20,244 nucleotides of DNA, taken from the NCBI GenBank assembly GCA_947367855.1, contig CANBFE010000046.1:1-20244 (forward strand), in the 5' to 3' direction. The translations under genes were made by a program, and so were the position numbers. Positions 1 to 5,895 of the stretch are shown in pieces. Positions within the stretch are counted from its first letter, which is position 1. Every line of letters begins with the position of its first letter. The notes under the pieces are model-generated. The model did no database searches. It was not told the DNA's origin and saw nothing but the letters and a program-made list of their open reading frames with translations. The stretch is from an uncultured Lachnospiraceae bacterium. Lineage in GTDB: Bacteria; Bacillota; Clostridia; Lachnospirales; Lachnospiraceae.

Positions 1-197
1 GCATTGGTGGAAGCCTGGGTCAGGCCCCTGATCTGCTTTCTCATCTTCTCGGAGATAGCCAGACCTGCCGCATCGTCCGCTGCGCGGTTGATCTTGTATC
101 CGGAGGACAGTTTCTCCGTTGCCTTTGCCTGTGTCTTCGTGGTCAGTCCCAACATTCTGTTGGAGTTCATCGCTGTTAAATTGTGCTGTACTACCAT
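1..197 (-). CDS. fliC: Flagellin, N-terminal part (second flagellin gene, runs off the left edge)
   Basis: Filament subunit; only the first 65 codons are inside the window. The start is the ATG at 197 (MVVQHNLTAMNSNRML), 8 bases after an AAGGAGG site. The visible part is the conserved D0/D1 helix region with the classic SSGYKINRAADDAAGLAISE stretch. It differs from the complete flagellin at 3348-4733 at about five of 64 aligned residues (for example V2/I, Q4/K, K21/S, T22/S), so the two are recent paralogues or under gene conversion. It has its own sigma-28 promoter and a much longer leader than fliC. Whether the rest of the gene is intact cannot be seen. Confidence 0.95.
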   Translation of the reverse strand, partial: MVVQHNLTAMNSNRMLGLTTKTQAKATEKLSSGYKINRAADDAAGLAISEKMRKQIRGLTQASTN

Positions 198-381
198 ATT
201 CCATTCCTCCTTGAATTAATTGCCTCTTCCCTGAGGCAGTCTCCGTGCGCCTGCTGCCGGATTCGCACGGCTCCGGCTTCGGCGTACACTCAATGGGGTC
301 CTCCTGCAATCGTGCGTATTGCTCCGGATCCCTGCGTAAGCCCCCCCGGATAATCCAAGGATTTCCGTTCCTGCTTTACTG
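198..381 (-). promoter_or_regulatory. Long structured 5' leader of the left flagellin gene
   Basis: About 183 bases separate the predicted sigma-28 start site (near 381) from the ATG. The leader is GC-rich and full of GGA triplets, the core of CsrA sites. Inverted repeats include CCGTGCG/CGCACGG (243-249 with 264-270) and TGCCTC/GAGGCA (221-226 with 233-238). It also has a run of seven G (341-347, C on the plus strand). The Shine-Dalgarno lies in CAAGGAGGAAT, itself a CsrA-like sequence. With fliW and csrA in the same cluster, translational repression as described for Bacillus subtilis hag is a reasonable inference. Confidence 0.6.
221..238 (-). promoter_or_regulatory. Putative CsrA-binding hairpin (GGA in a hexaloop) before flagellin SD
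   Basis: On the transcript this is UGCCUC-AGGGAA-GAGGCA: a perfect 6-bp stem with a six-base loop holding GGA, the arrangement preferred by CsrA. It lies about 10 bases upstream of the GGA-rich Shine-Dalgarno, giving two neighbouring sites that one CsrA dimer could bridge. The hairpin is seen in the sequence; CsrA binding is inferred. Confidence 0.55.
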
Positions 382-387
382 TTTATT

Positions 388-414
388 ATATCGGAAGTAT
401 TTTTAATTTCTTTA
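388..414 (-). promoter_or_regulatory. Sigma-28 (SigD) promoter of the left flagellin gene
   Basis: Reads TAAA (414-411), 15-base spacer, TCCGATAT (395-388), close to the SigD consensus TAAA-N15-GCCGATAT. It begins only 27 bases after the stop codon of the upstream helical-protein gene. I see no T-tract terminator between them, so read-through from the three-gene operon into flagellin is possible. Confidence 0.85.
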
Positions 415-441
415 GGGCATCTTTCAATTTCTGGCAGATGC

Positions 442-1074
442 CTATGCCCTGCGCAGGCTCATCTGAATTCTTTCAATATTATTAACAATATAATTCATCT
501 TTAAAGCCATATAATCCTTTTCAATCAAATCTGCCCAGTATTCACAGTTTTCTTCCAAAAGTCCTGTTTCGTCCTGCAGGTCCTGGACTATCTTTTTCCT
601 GGTATAGCTTCTGGAAACATAATAATCCGTTAAGTAATCCATCTGCTCTGCAAGCTTCCTCAGCCTTTCTCTGTCACACACTTCATTCTTTAACTGCTCC
701 AGACAGCCTGGTTCATATCTGACAATATACTTCTGATAAATGACATCCAGGATCCCTTTTAATTCTATACTGCTTTTTGCCTCCCATTCCCGCAGCGCCG
801 CAAATCCGGTATACAGCTGCAGCATTTCCCTTGCATCCCCCAATAGTTTATCAACAGCTTCTTTCCCAATGCCCTCTTCCGATAGATAATTTCTTATCTC
901 TGTTTCATCAACTGTTTTGAGTTCCTGACGAAGCAGTGTTACAAGCAGGCGAATCTTCTTTTGGACTTCATCATTAGCCGCCCCTTCCTCTTCTAACAGA
1001 ATCGACTCCCAGTTTGCGTCAATTCCTCCCAAAATCTGCAGTTGCTCCAAAACAGCATTTTTTCCATTTTGCAT
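442..1074 (-). CDS. Uncharacterised all-helical protein, third gene of the nitrilase-wHTH operon
   Basis: A 210-residue protein I do not recognise. The chosen start is the ATG at 1074 (MQNGKNAVLEQL), preceded by GAGGAAGAGGAAT; a start at 1113 or 1095 is possible but has a poorer ribosome site. The reading frame overlaps the upstream winged-helix gene by 56 bases, implying translational coupling. The sequence is charged and looks alpha-helical throughout, rich in Glu, Leu, Lys and Tyr, with no signal peptide, membrane segment or visible catalytic motif. The C-terminal half has a Tyr-rich helical stretch (YLTDYYVSRSYTRKKI). Its strict linkage to the two upstream genes suggests one complex or pathway. 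It ends 27 bases before the promoter of the left flagellin gene. Confidence 0.7.
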   Translation of the reverse strand: MQNGKNAVLEQLQILGGIDANWESILLEEEGAANDEVQKKIRLLVTLLRQELKTVDETEIRNYLSEEGIGKEAVDKLLGDAREMLQLYTGFAALREWEAKSSIELKGILDVIYQKYIVRYEPGCLEQLKNEVCDRERLRKLAEQMDYLTDYYVSRSYTRKKIVQDLQDETGLLEENCEYWADLIEKDYMALKMNYIVNNIERIQMSLRRA

Positions 1075-1744
1075 ATTCCTCTTCCTCGCTTTCACCATGC
1101 CTTTTGGTCTCACGGAATCTTTCCCTCATATATTTGTCCTTGTCTTTCACTTCAGTAAACTCTATGTCAATCAGTTCCTCACGCTTTTTCAAAATCTCTG
1201 TTCTGGTACCTCGGGCCTGTCTTCCTGCTTTTGTCAGTATATACCTTCTATTTTTCCTTTCTCCATAGCGGCTTACGTAGCCTGTTGTTAACAGAAGATT
1301 CAGAATCTCTGTCAAATAGCTGCCGCTTATTCCTACCTCCACCGCCATCCTTCCATGTCTTGCATCCGGATTTTGATACAAATAATTCAGAACTTCATCA
1401 ACATGCTTCCGTTCTAATGGCGCCAGAGCTTTCCTGTGTGCCTCCTGCTCCCTCCCTGCCCTGTTTGTTTCCTCCAATACTCTGTATACACCGGCAAATA
1501 TACCACATTCATAGACAAGGATTTCCTTTTCCGTCTTTTCCAAATTTGCTATCGCTTTTCTCAGTCTGCGGTGGCTTTTTAGCATAGCACATGATTCTTC
1601 CTGTTGATTCTGCCGCATTGCCTGTAGTATGCTCTGCACATATGCCTGGCTCAATGACTGTAGTTCCTGAGCACAATCAAGGACATTGACGGTTCCCGCT
1701 GAAGCTTCTCTAACTTTTTGTATTAATATCATTTCTCTTGTCAT
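1019..1744 (-). CDS. Winged-helix DNA-binding-like protein, second gene of the nitrilase operon
   Basis: 241 residues from the ATG at 1744, which overlaps the stop of the nitrilase-like gene as ATGA and has GGAGG seven bases upstream; the upstream frame-open codons to 1819 are unlikely to be used. Residues 1-105 look helical and coiled-coil-like. Residues about 109-175 form a probable winged helix of the MarR/PadR sort: the recognition-helix region VGISGSYLTEILNLL, then TTGYVSRY, and a basic wing GERKNRRYILTKAG. The C-terminal tail (180-241) is highly charged, with EEEEYAKWKK. The protein could be the operon's repressor or a DNA- or RNA-binding part of the system. No operator is obvious. Family assignment is by pattern only. 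Confidence 0.75.
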   Translation of the reverse strand: MTREMILIQKVREASAGTVNVLDCAQELQSLSQAYVQSILQAMRQNQQEESCAMLKSHRRLRKAIANLEKTEKEILVYECGIFAGVYRVLEETNRAGREQEAHRKALAPLERKHVDEVLNYLYQNPDARHGRMAVEVGISGSYLTEILNLLLTTGYVSRYGERKNRRYILTKAGRQARGTRTEILKKREELIDIEFTEVKDKDKYMRERFRETKRHGESEEEEYAKWKKCCFGATADFGRN

Positions 1745-3186
1745 TCTTTTTCCTCCATATCCAGGCTGATCCGGTATGTATGGATACATTCCTCTTCGCA
1801 TTTGCATTGTTTCCCGCAAAAATCCTTCATTCCTTTCTGCTGCGCATCAACACCCCCCTTTCCGGACAAAAAAGCGCTTGTAACATCTGCTTTCATTTCT
1901 CCTGCTTTACTCAGCCATCTGGCCGAACACGTATTAAGCCATACGATATTACAATCCAATTCCGCATATTTTGGCATAATAAGTTTAAATTGGTAATCAT
2001 TGCATGTAAAAGACGGAACAATAACAAGACTAATCCTTAGTTTTTCCACTATTATCTTTAAATATCCCGTTATGATAAAGTCTTTACAGATAACTACCGC
2101 AATTCTACCAATTCCATAACAATGTAAAACATATATTTTCTGATCAGACCGAATATCTTCCTTCACATAATGGTCCCGGGCAGATGCCCCTCTCAAATCT
2201 TCCTTTAGATCATTCCATATATGGTCTGACAGATCCACACCATGATGTTTCTGCTGTTCACAGATCATTTCTCCTGTATCATTCAGCACTCTGCAATAAT
2301 TTACATGATCCTTCCAAATAGTTGGACACATAGTCAATGCCGGAAATTTATTATCAACAATTGTCTCTCTGTTCTCAAGTTCAAGCATAATACTCTCTGC
2401 AATTGCTTCAGTCCCCAACATTTCTGGAAAGACAAGAATATCAGCCTCCTCAGCAGCAGCCTGTTTTAAGATATTCAAAGCTTTCTCCTTTATCCGGTTT
2501 TCCGTCTCTGACCTAATGCTTTTCACAGCTGTAAACTGACTTCCACTTTTTGTATAAGGCTCTGTTATCTCCACAGCTTTTTCTCCCGTCACAGGAGACA
2601 CCATTATCCGAAGTTCGCGTCGTTCGACGGCTTCCCATAGCAGTTCTTTTGACATCAGAATATTCTCTACTTGATAATTTATAATATCCGCCTGTGTCAG
2701 ATAATAGAAATTCCTTAAATAGTAAAAAATAGTATACGATGTATATGCATCCCTGTTCTCATGTTCCCAACCACATACCACACGAGGAAGAAGAAAAATA
2801 TCGCATTCTTTATAATTATCATTTAAACATATAAATGTATATGTCTCTTGATCAATTGGAATACATTCATAAAAGCTGTCTTCCAAATACAAATCCAGAT
2901 TTTTAACCAGAAAGATGAGCTCCTCTATGTCCTCTGAAGATTCCAGGTATTTTCCCAAATCATAAAGCAAAGCAGAATTTGCAAGTCTCCATTCTGAAAT
3001 TTCTGCAACATTCCGCGTATACTTATTGAACATATCCGGAAACCGCCGCTTAAGTCTCTCCGTAATTTCTATCTCATACTCTGGCTTTACAGTTCTTAAG
3101 TGTTCGAAATTCCGTTCGTCTGTAATATTTTTAATCTTCCTTAAGATATAGGCCAATATATTATAAAGTTTTTTGGTATATTGCAT
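1741..3186 (-). CDS. Two-domain protein with C-terminal nitrilase-like (CN hydrolase) domain
   Basis: 481 residues, ATG at 3186 after AAGGGG. Residues about 1-190 form an N-terminal domain I do not recognise: helical start, then aromatic-rich YTIFYYLRNFYYLTQ. From about 190 to 440 it resembles the nitrilase superfamily, with the expected triad in order and spacing: Glu255 in DILVFPEMLG, Lys313 in EQQKHHGV, and Cys367 in IAVVICKDF. The family hydrolyses C-N bonds in nitriles, amides or carbamoyl groups; the substrate here is unknown. The tail has a Cys cluster, C-x3-C-x-C-x3-C (residues 457-467), that could bind metal. There is no signal peptide, so it is cytosolic. It heads a three-gene operon with 4-base and 56-base overlaps and is visibly more AT-rich than the flagellar genes, suggesting transfer. 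Confidence 0.75.
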   Translation of the reverse strand: MQYTKKLYNILAYILRKIKNITDERNFEHLRTVKPEYEIEITERLKRRFPDMFNKYTRNVAEISEWRLANSALLYDLGKYLESSEDIEELIFLVKNLDLYLEDSFYECIPIDQETYTFICLNDNYKECDIFLLPRVVCGWEHENRDAYTSYTIFYYLRNFYYLTQADIINYQVENILMSKELLWEAVERRELRIMVSPVTGEKAVEITEPYTKSGSQFTAVKSIRSETENRIKEKALNILKQAAAEEADILVFPEMLGTEAIAESIMLELENRETIVDNKFPALTMCPTIWKDHVNYCRVLNDTGEMICEQQKHHGVDLSDHIWNDLKEDLRGASARDHYVKEDIRSDQKIYVLHCYGIGRIAVVICKDFIITGYLKIIVEKLRISLVIVPSFTCNDYQFKLIMPKYAELDCNIVWLNTCSARWLSKAGEMKADVTSAFLSGKGGVDAQQKGMKDFCGKQCKCEEECIHTYRISLDMEEKE

Positions 3187-3214
3187 AACAGCTTGTCCCC
3201 TTTTTAATACATTA

Positions 3215-3243
3215 AAGATACCACAAATCTATTCCCTTTGCAA
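3215..3243 (-). promoter_or_regulatory. Sigma-A-like promoter for the nitrilase operon
   Basis: TTGCAA (3243-3238), a 17-base spacer, and TATCTT (3220-3215) preceded by TGG, an extended -10. It ends 28 bases before the ATG at 3186. It lacks sigma-28 features, so this operon is probably not expressed with the flagellar late genes. Confidence 0.5.
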
Positions 3244-3280
3244 TGGTTATTCAGTTTTTATTCAGTCGCTTTGTGCAAAG

Positions 3281-3317
3281 AAAAACCATACCCTCGCCCA
3301 GACGGGTTTGGGTATGG
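3281..3317 (-). terminator. Rho-independent terminator of fliC
   Basis: Perfect 8-bp stem, CCATACCC (3286-3293) with GGGTATGG (3310-3317), with further G/C pairing possible in the loop, followed on the minus strand by TTTTTCTTTG. It lies 30 bases past the fliC stop and separates fliC from the nitrilase operon promoter. Confidence 0.85.
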
Positions 3318-3347
3318 CTTTTATATTTCTGCCAAAAATATATTTTC

Positions 3348-4733
3348 TTACTGCAGCAGGGACAGTACACCGGATGTAGCCTGGTTAGACTGTGCCAACA
3401 TAGCCTGACCTGCCTGGGCAAGGATCTGGTTGTTGGAGTACTCAACCATCTGGGTGGCCATATCCGTATCACGGATGGAAGCTTCTGCACTGGTAGTATT
3501 CTCTACAATATTATCCAGATTGGCAATTGTATGCTCCAGGCGGTTCTGAACAGCACCCAATGCGGCACGCTGATTGGAAACCCTCTGAAGAGCATCGGAT
3601 ACCACATCAATTGCTGCTGTAGCAGCATCTCCGGTATCTCCTCTTACATTCAGTCCGTTGATTCCCAATGCCCTGGAACTGAGCTGAGCAATATTCATGT
3701 AGATTTTGTTGTCAGAGGAGGAATCCGCTCCTACATGCAGACTCACATCTACAGGGTCATTCATATCTGCAAAAGTCTCTGCGCGCAGCTCCAACATATC
3801 TGTATCCTTGTTATAAAAGGAGCTTATGGTCTTAATCTCTTTACTGTAATCTGCTTTCATTGCAGCCGTCAGCTCTGCCATGCTGCTGAAGGCTTTTATC
3901 TTACCTGCTCCAGTACCAGGATTAAATGTGTTAGGCTCGCTATTTATATTTTTAACCAACTCGCTGACACTCAGATTCTCAATATCAGGATCATCTGCCC
4001 CGGTCTCCTCCACCAACACATAATATGTGGGAGTTGCACCAGTTCCAACCGGGCCTATAACCTTAGCCGAATAAGTGGTATTTTTTGCAATATCGCTATC
4101 ATCGGTGTTGATACCTGCCTGAGTAGGTGAGTCACCAAATTCGGCAGCTGTATCTTCCTGCACCTCAAGTTTAAACACGCCCGTACCGGCATTTACAAGC
4201 GGACTCGGAGCACTATTAGTGACAGGATCCTTAACAGCAGCATTCTCAAACGTAGCCTCCAATGCTGTATTTGCAGTTTCAAAAGACAGTCTGGCCACAT
4301 CGCCGTTATTGCTGCCCCGCATCAGATAAAGCTCATTGAACTTGGTGGTGGTGGATACTCTGTCAACCTCAGCTACCAACTCGTCAACTTCGTTCTGAAC
4401 AGCCTGTCTGTCGGTCTCGGACAGGGTTCCGTTAGCCGCCTTCACGGTCAGCTCAGCCAGTCTGTGCATCATGTCATGCACTTCGTTGAGAGCGCCATCC
4501 GCAGTCTGAACTGCGCTGATACCGTCCTGAGCATTCAGAGATGCCTGTGTCAGCCCCCTGATCTGCTTTCTCATTTTCTCACTGATAGCCAAACCTGCCG
4601 CATCGTCGGCAGCACGGTTTATCTTATAGCCTGATGACAGCTTCTCAGTGGCCTTGGCCTGGGAAGAAGTCGTTAAACCTAACATTCTGTTAGAGTTCAT
4701 CGCTGTCAGATTGTGCTTTACTATCATTGCCAT
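3348..4733 (-). CDS. fliC: Flagellin, complete
   Basis: Filament subunit of 461 residues, exported through the flagellar type III system. The start ATG at 4733 gives MAMIVKHNLTAMNSNRML, nine bases after AAGGAGG; the second ATG (4727) is too far from that site, and the frame-open codons further upstream overlap the promoter leader. Residues 1-140 are the conserved D0/D1 helices and about 375-461 the matching C-terminal ones, ending in the typical GVLSLLQ. The middle (about 145-370) is the surface-exposed variable part, rich in Thr, Asp, Gly and Ala. It is a monocistron with its own sigma-28 promoter and terminator. No flagellin glycosyltransferase is present in the window. Confidence 0.97.
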   Translation of the reverse strand: MAMIVKHNLTAMNSNRMLGLTTSSQAKATEKLSSGYKINRAADDAAGLAISEKMRKQIRGLTQASLNAQDGISAVQTADGALNEVHDMMHRLAELTVKAANGTLSETDRQAVQNEVDELVAEVDRVSTTTKFNELYLMRGSNNGDVARLSFETANTALEATFENAAVKDPVTNSAPSPLVNAGTGVFKLEVQEDTAAEFGDSPTQAGINTDDSDIAKNTTYSAKVIGPVGTGATPTYYVLVEETGADDPDIENLSVSELVKNINSEPNTFNPGTGAGKIKAFSSMAELTAAMKADYSKEIKTISSFYNKDTDMLELRAETFADMNDPVDVSLHVGADSSSDNKIYMNIAQLSSRALGINGLNVRGDTGDAATAAIDVVSDALQRVSNQRAALGAVQNRLEHTIANLDNIVENTTSAEASIRDTDMATQMVEYSNNQILAQAGQAMLAQSNQATSGVLSLLQ

Positions 4734-4835
4734 AATACTATTCCTCCTTGAATATACTCCGCCCTGCGGGTCGCTTCTTGCTTTTTTGTGATCTGGTTGT
4801 TCCTGCAAATGATGTAATCTGTGAAACAACTATTT
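4734..4835 (-). promoter_or_regulatory. fliC 5' leader with CsrA-like GGA sites
   Basis: About 100 bases from predicted start site to ATG. It shares two sequences with the other flagellin leader: GCAGGAAC in its upstream part and TTCAAGGAGGAAT at the Shine-Dalgarno. GTTGTTTC can pair with GGAACAAC. It lacks the clear GGA hexaloop hairpin found before the left flagellin. CsrA control is inferred from the cluster's fliW-csrA pair. Confidence 0.45.
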
Positions 4836-4841
4836 TCTAAT

Positions 4842-4869
4842 ATATCGGACTGTTCTACTGCAAAATTTA
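4842..4869 (-). promoter_or_regulatory. Sigma-28 (SigD) promoter of fliC
   Basis: TAAA (4869-4866), 16-base spacer, TCCGATAT (4849-4842). The -10 element is the same octamer as at the left flagellin promoter; the spacer is one base longer than the usual 15. Confidence 0.85.
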
Positions 4870-4922
4870 GCTATGGCCTAAAATTTATTGTACCAATTCA
4901 CGCAACAGTACCCACCTATTGA

Positions 4923-4953
4923 AAAATTCCGCAGAAAAATACTGCGGAATTTT
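4923..4953 (-). terminator. Terminator closing the flgM-to-fliT-like operon
   Basis: Perfect 12-bp stem AAAATTCCGCAG / CTGCGGAATTTT with a 7-base loop, 15 bases after the last stop codon, with U residues at its 3' side (TTTTTCAATAGG). It isolates the long operon from the fliC promoter at 4842-4869. Confidence 0.9.
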
Positions 4954-4968
4954 CTGGTTTCTCTATTG

Positions 4969-5445
4969 CTATTTTTTACTGTCCAAAAAAACAGGTGTCA
5001 CTACAGCAGATTTATTCATTGTCCTGTAGTATCCGATGGCAGCCTTTGAGGCCTGACGGCCATTTTTGATACCATTTCGTTCCTTTTTGAAGTAATCCTC
5101 GATCAGCTTCTTATTACGGGCCTCCTGGGCCTGAATCGTCACACTGGTATCCGTGACTTCCGTAACCAGTTCCTGCAGCGTTCTGATCTGCTCTGCATAC
5201 TTCTCCCGGTTATCCTTCAGTTCTCCTGCCACATTGGCATAGAGCTGCTCGAAACCGTTATCCAAAGCATTCACTGCATCCACCAGGCGTCCCTTCTCGG
5301 CTACATATTCGTCGAACTTATCGATATCCACATTTTCAGACTGGAATATCTCCTGCTGACGCTGATTATACCTCTGGATCTCGGCCATGACCTTCAGCTT
5401 CTTTCTGAGGCTTTCCTCCAAAAGGGTCAGATAATTTCCTTTCAT
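4969..5445 (-). CDS. FliT/FlgN-like flagellar export chaperone
   Basis: 158 residues, predicted to be almost entirely helical and highly charged, which fits the small coiled-coil export chaperones FliT and FlgN. There is no strong family motif I can point to; the call rests on its position five bases after fliS and downstream of fliD, where a FliT-type gene normally sits, and on its helical make-up (LLEESLRKKLKVMAEIQRYN, then a long helix at 65-120). The likely client is FliD or another late substrate. It is the last gene of the operon and a strong terminator follows directly. Confidence 0.65.
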   Translation of the reverse strand: MKGNYLTLLEESLRKKLKVMAEIQRYNQRQQEIFQSENVDIDKFDEYVAEKGRLVDAVNALDNGFEQLYANVAGELKDNREKYAEQIRTLQELVTEVTDTSVTIQAQEARNKKLIEDYFKKERNGIKNGRQASKAAIGYYRTMNKSAVVTPVFLDSKK

Positions 5446-5450
5446 ACATA

Positions 5451-5825
5451 CTACCCCCTGCCTGTCTTCATAACCTCTTTCCAGGTATCCCGCAGCGTGC
5501 GCAGGTGCGTATTTATTTCTTCCAGTATTTCCTTATCCTTTTTTATATTAGCCTCCACCAGTCTCTGGCTCAGATAAGTGTAAATACGTTCGAAATGCTC
5601 TGCCACTGGATACTTCATATCCAATGTCTGACGCAGATAGTCAATAATCTTCTCTATCTTCTGTATGTGGATATGAGTCTTTTCTATGTCCTTGTTGTCC
5701 ACTGCTGCAATGGCAATATTACAGAATTTGATAGCCCCCTCATAAAGCATCAGTGTCAATTCCGCCGGAGATGCTGTCAGAATCTTGCTGTTGTTATACT
5801 GCCCGTATGCATTTGGTAATGCCAT
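5451..5825 (-). CDS. fliS: Flagellin export chaperone FliS
   Basis: 124 residues, the usual FliS length. FliS binds the C-terminus of flagellin in the cytosol, keeps it unpolymerised and delivers it to the export gate. Recognisable features are the Tyr/Asn-rich N-terminus (NAYGQYNNSKILTASPAEL), then LMLYEGAIKFCNIA and the helical ERIYTYLSQRLVEANIKKD. The start has an AGGAGG site five bases upstream. It sits between fliD and the FliT-like gene, the standard order. Confidence 0.95.
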   Translation of the reverse strand: MALPNAYGQYNNSKILTASPAELTLMLYEGAIKFCNIAIAAVDNKDIEKTHIHIQKIEKIIDYLRQTLDMKYPVAEHFERIYTYLSQRLVEANIKKDKEILEEINTHLRTLRDTWKEVMKTGRG

Positions 5826-5895
5826 AATTGCCTCCTGCCTTTCATCCCTTATATCCGGGCGGCTGTCAATTATGCGCTTCCATCAGCACGCCGCA

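Noticed and set aside
1741..3186. N-terminal domain of the nitrilase-like protein as a reverse transcriptase (as in RT-nitrilase defence proteins)
   Set aside because: No YxDD-type catalytic motif or other polymerase blocks can be seen, and the domain is too short.
3243..4130. Plus-strand open frame of 295 codons opposite fliC
   Set aside because: It is rich in Cys, Ile and His and lies on the complement of a certain flagellin gene; such antisense frames are common there.
5505..5819. Plus-strand frame of 104 codons opposite fliS
   Set aside because: It is a shadow of a clear fliS gene on the minus strand, has no ribosome site and shows no family features.
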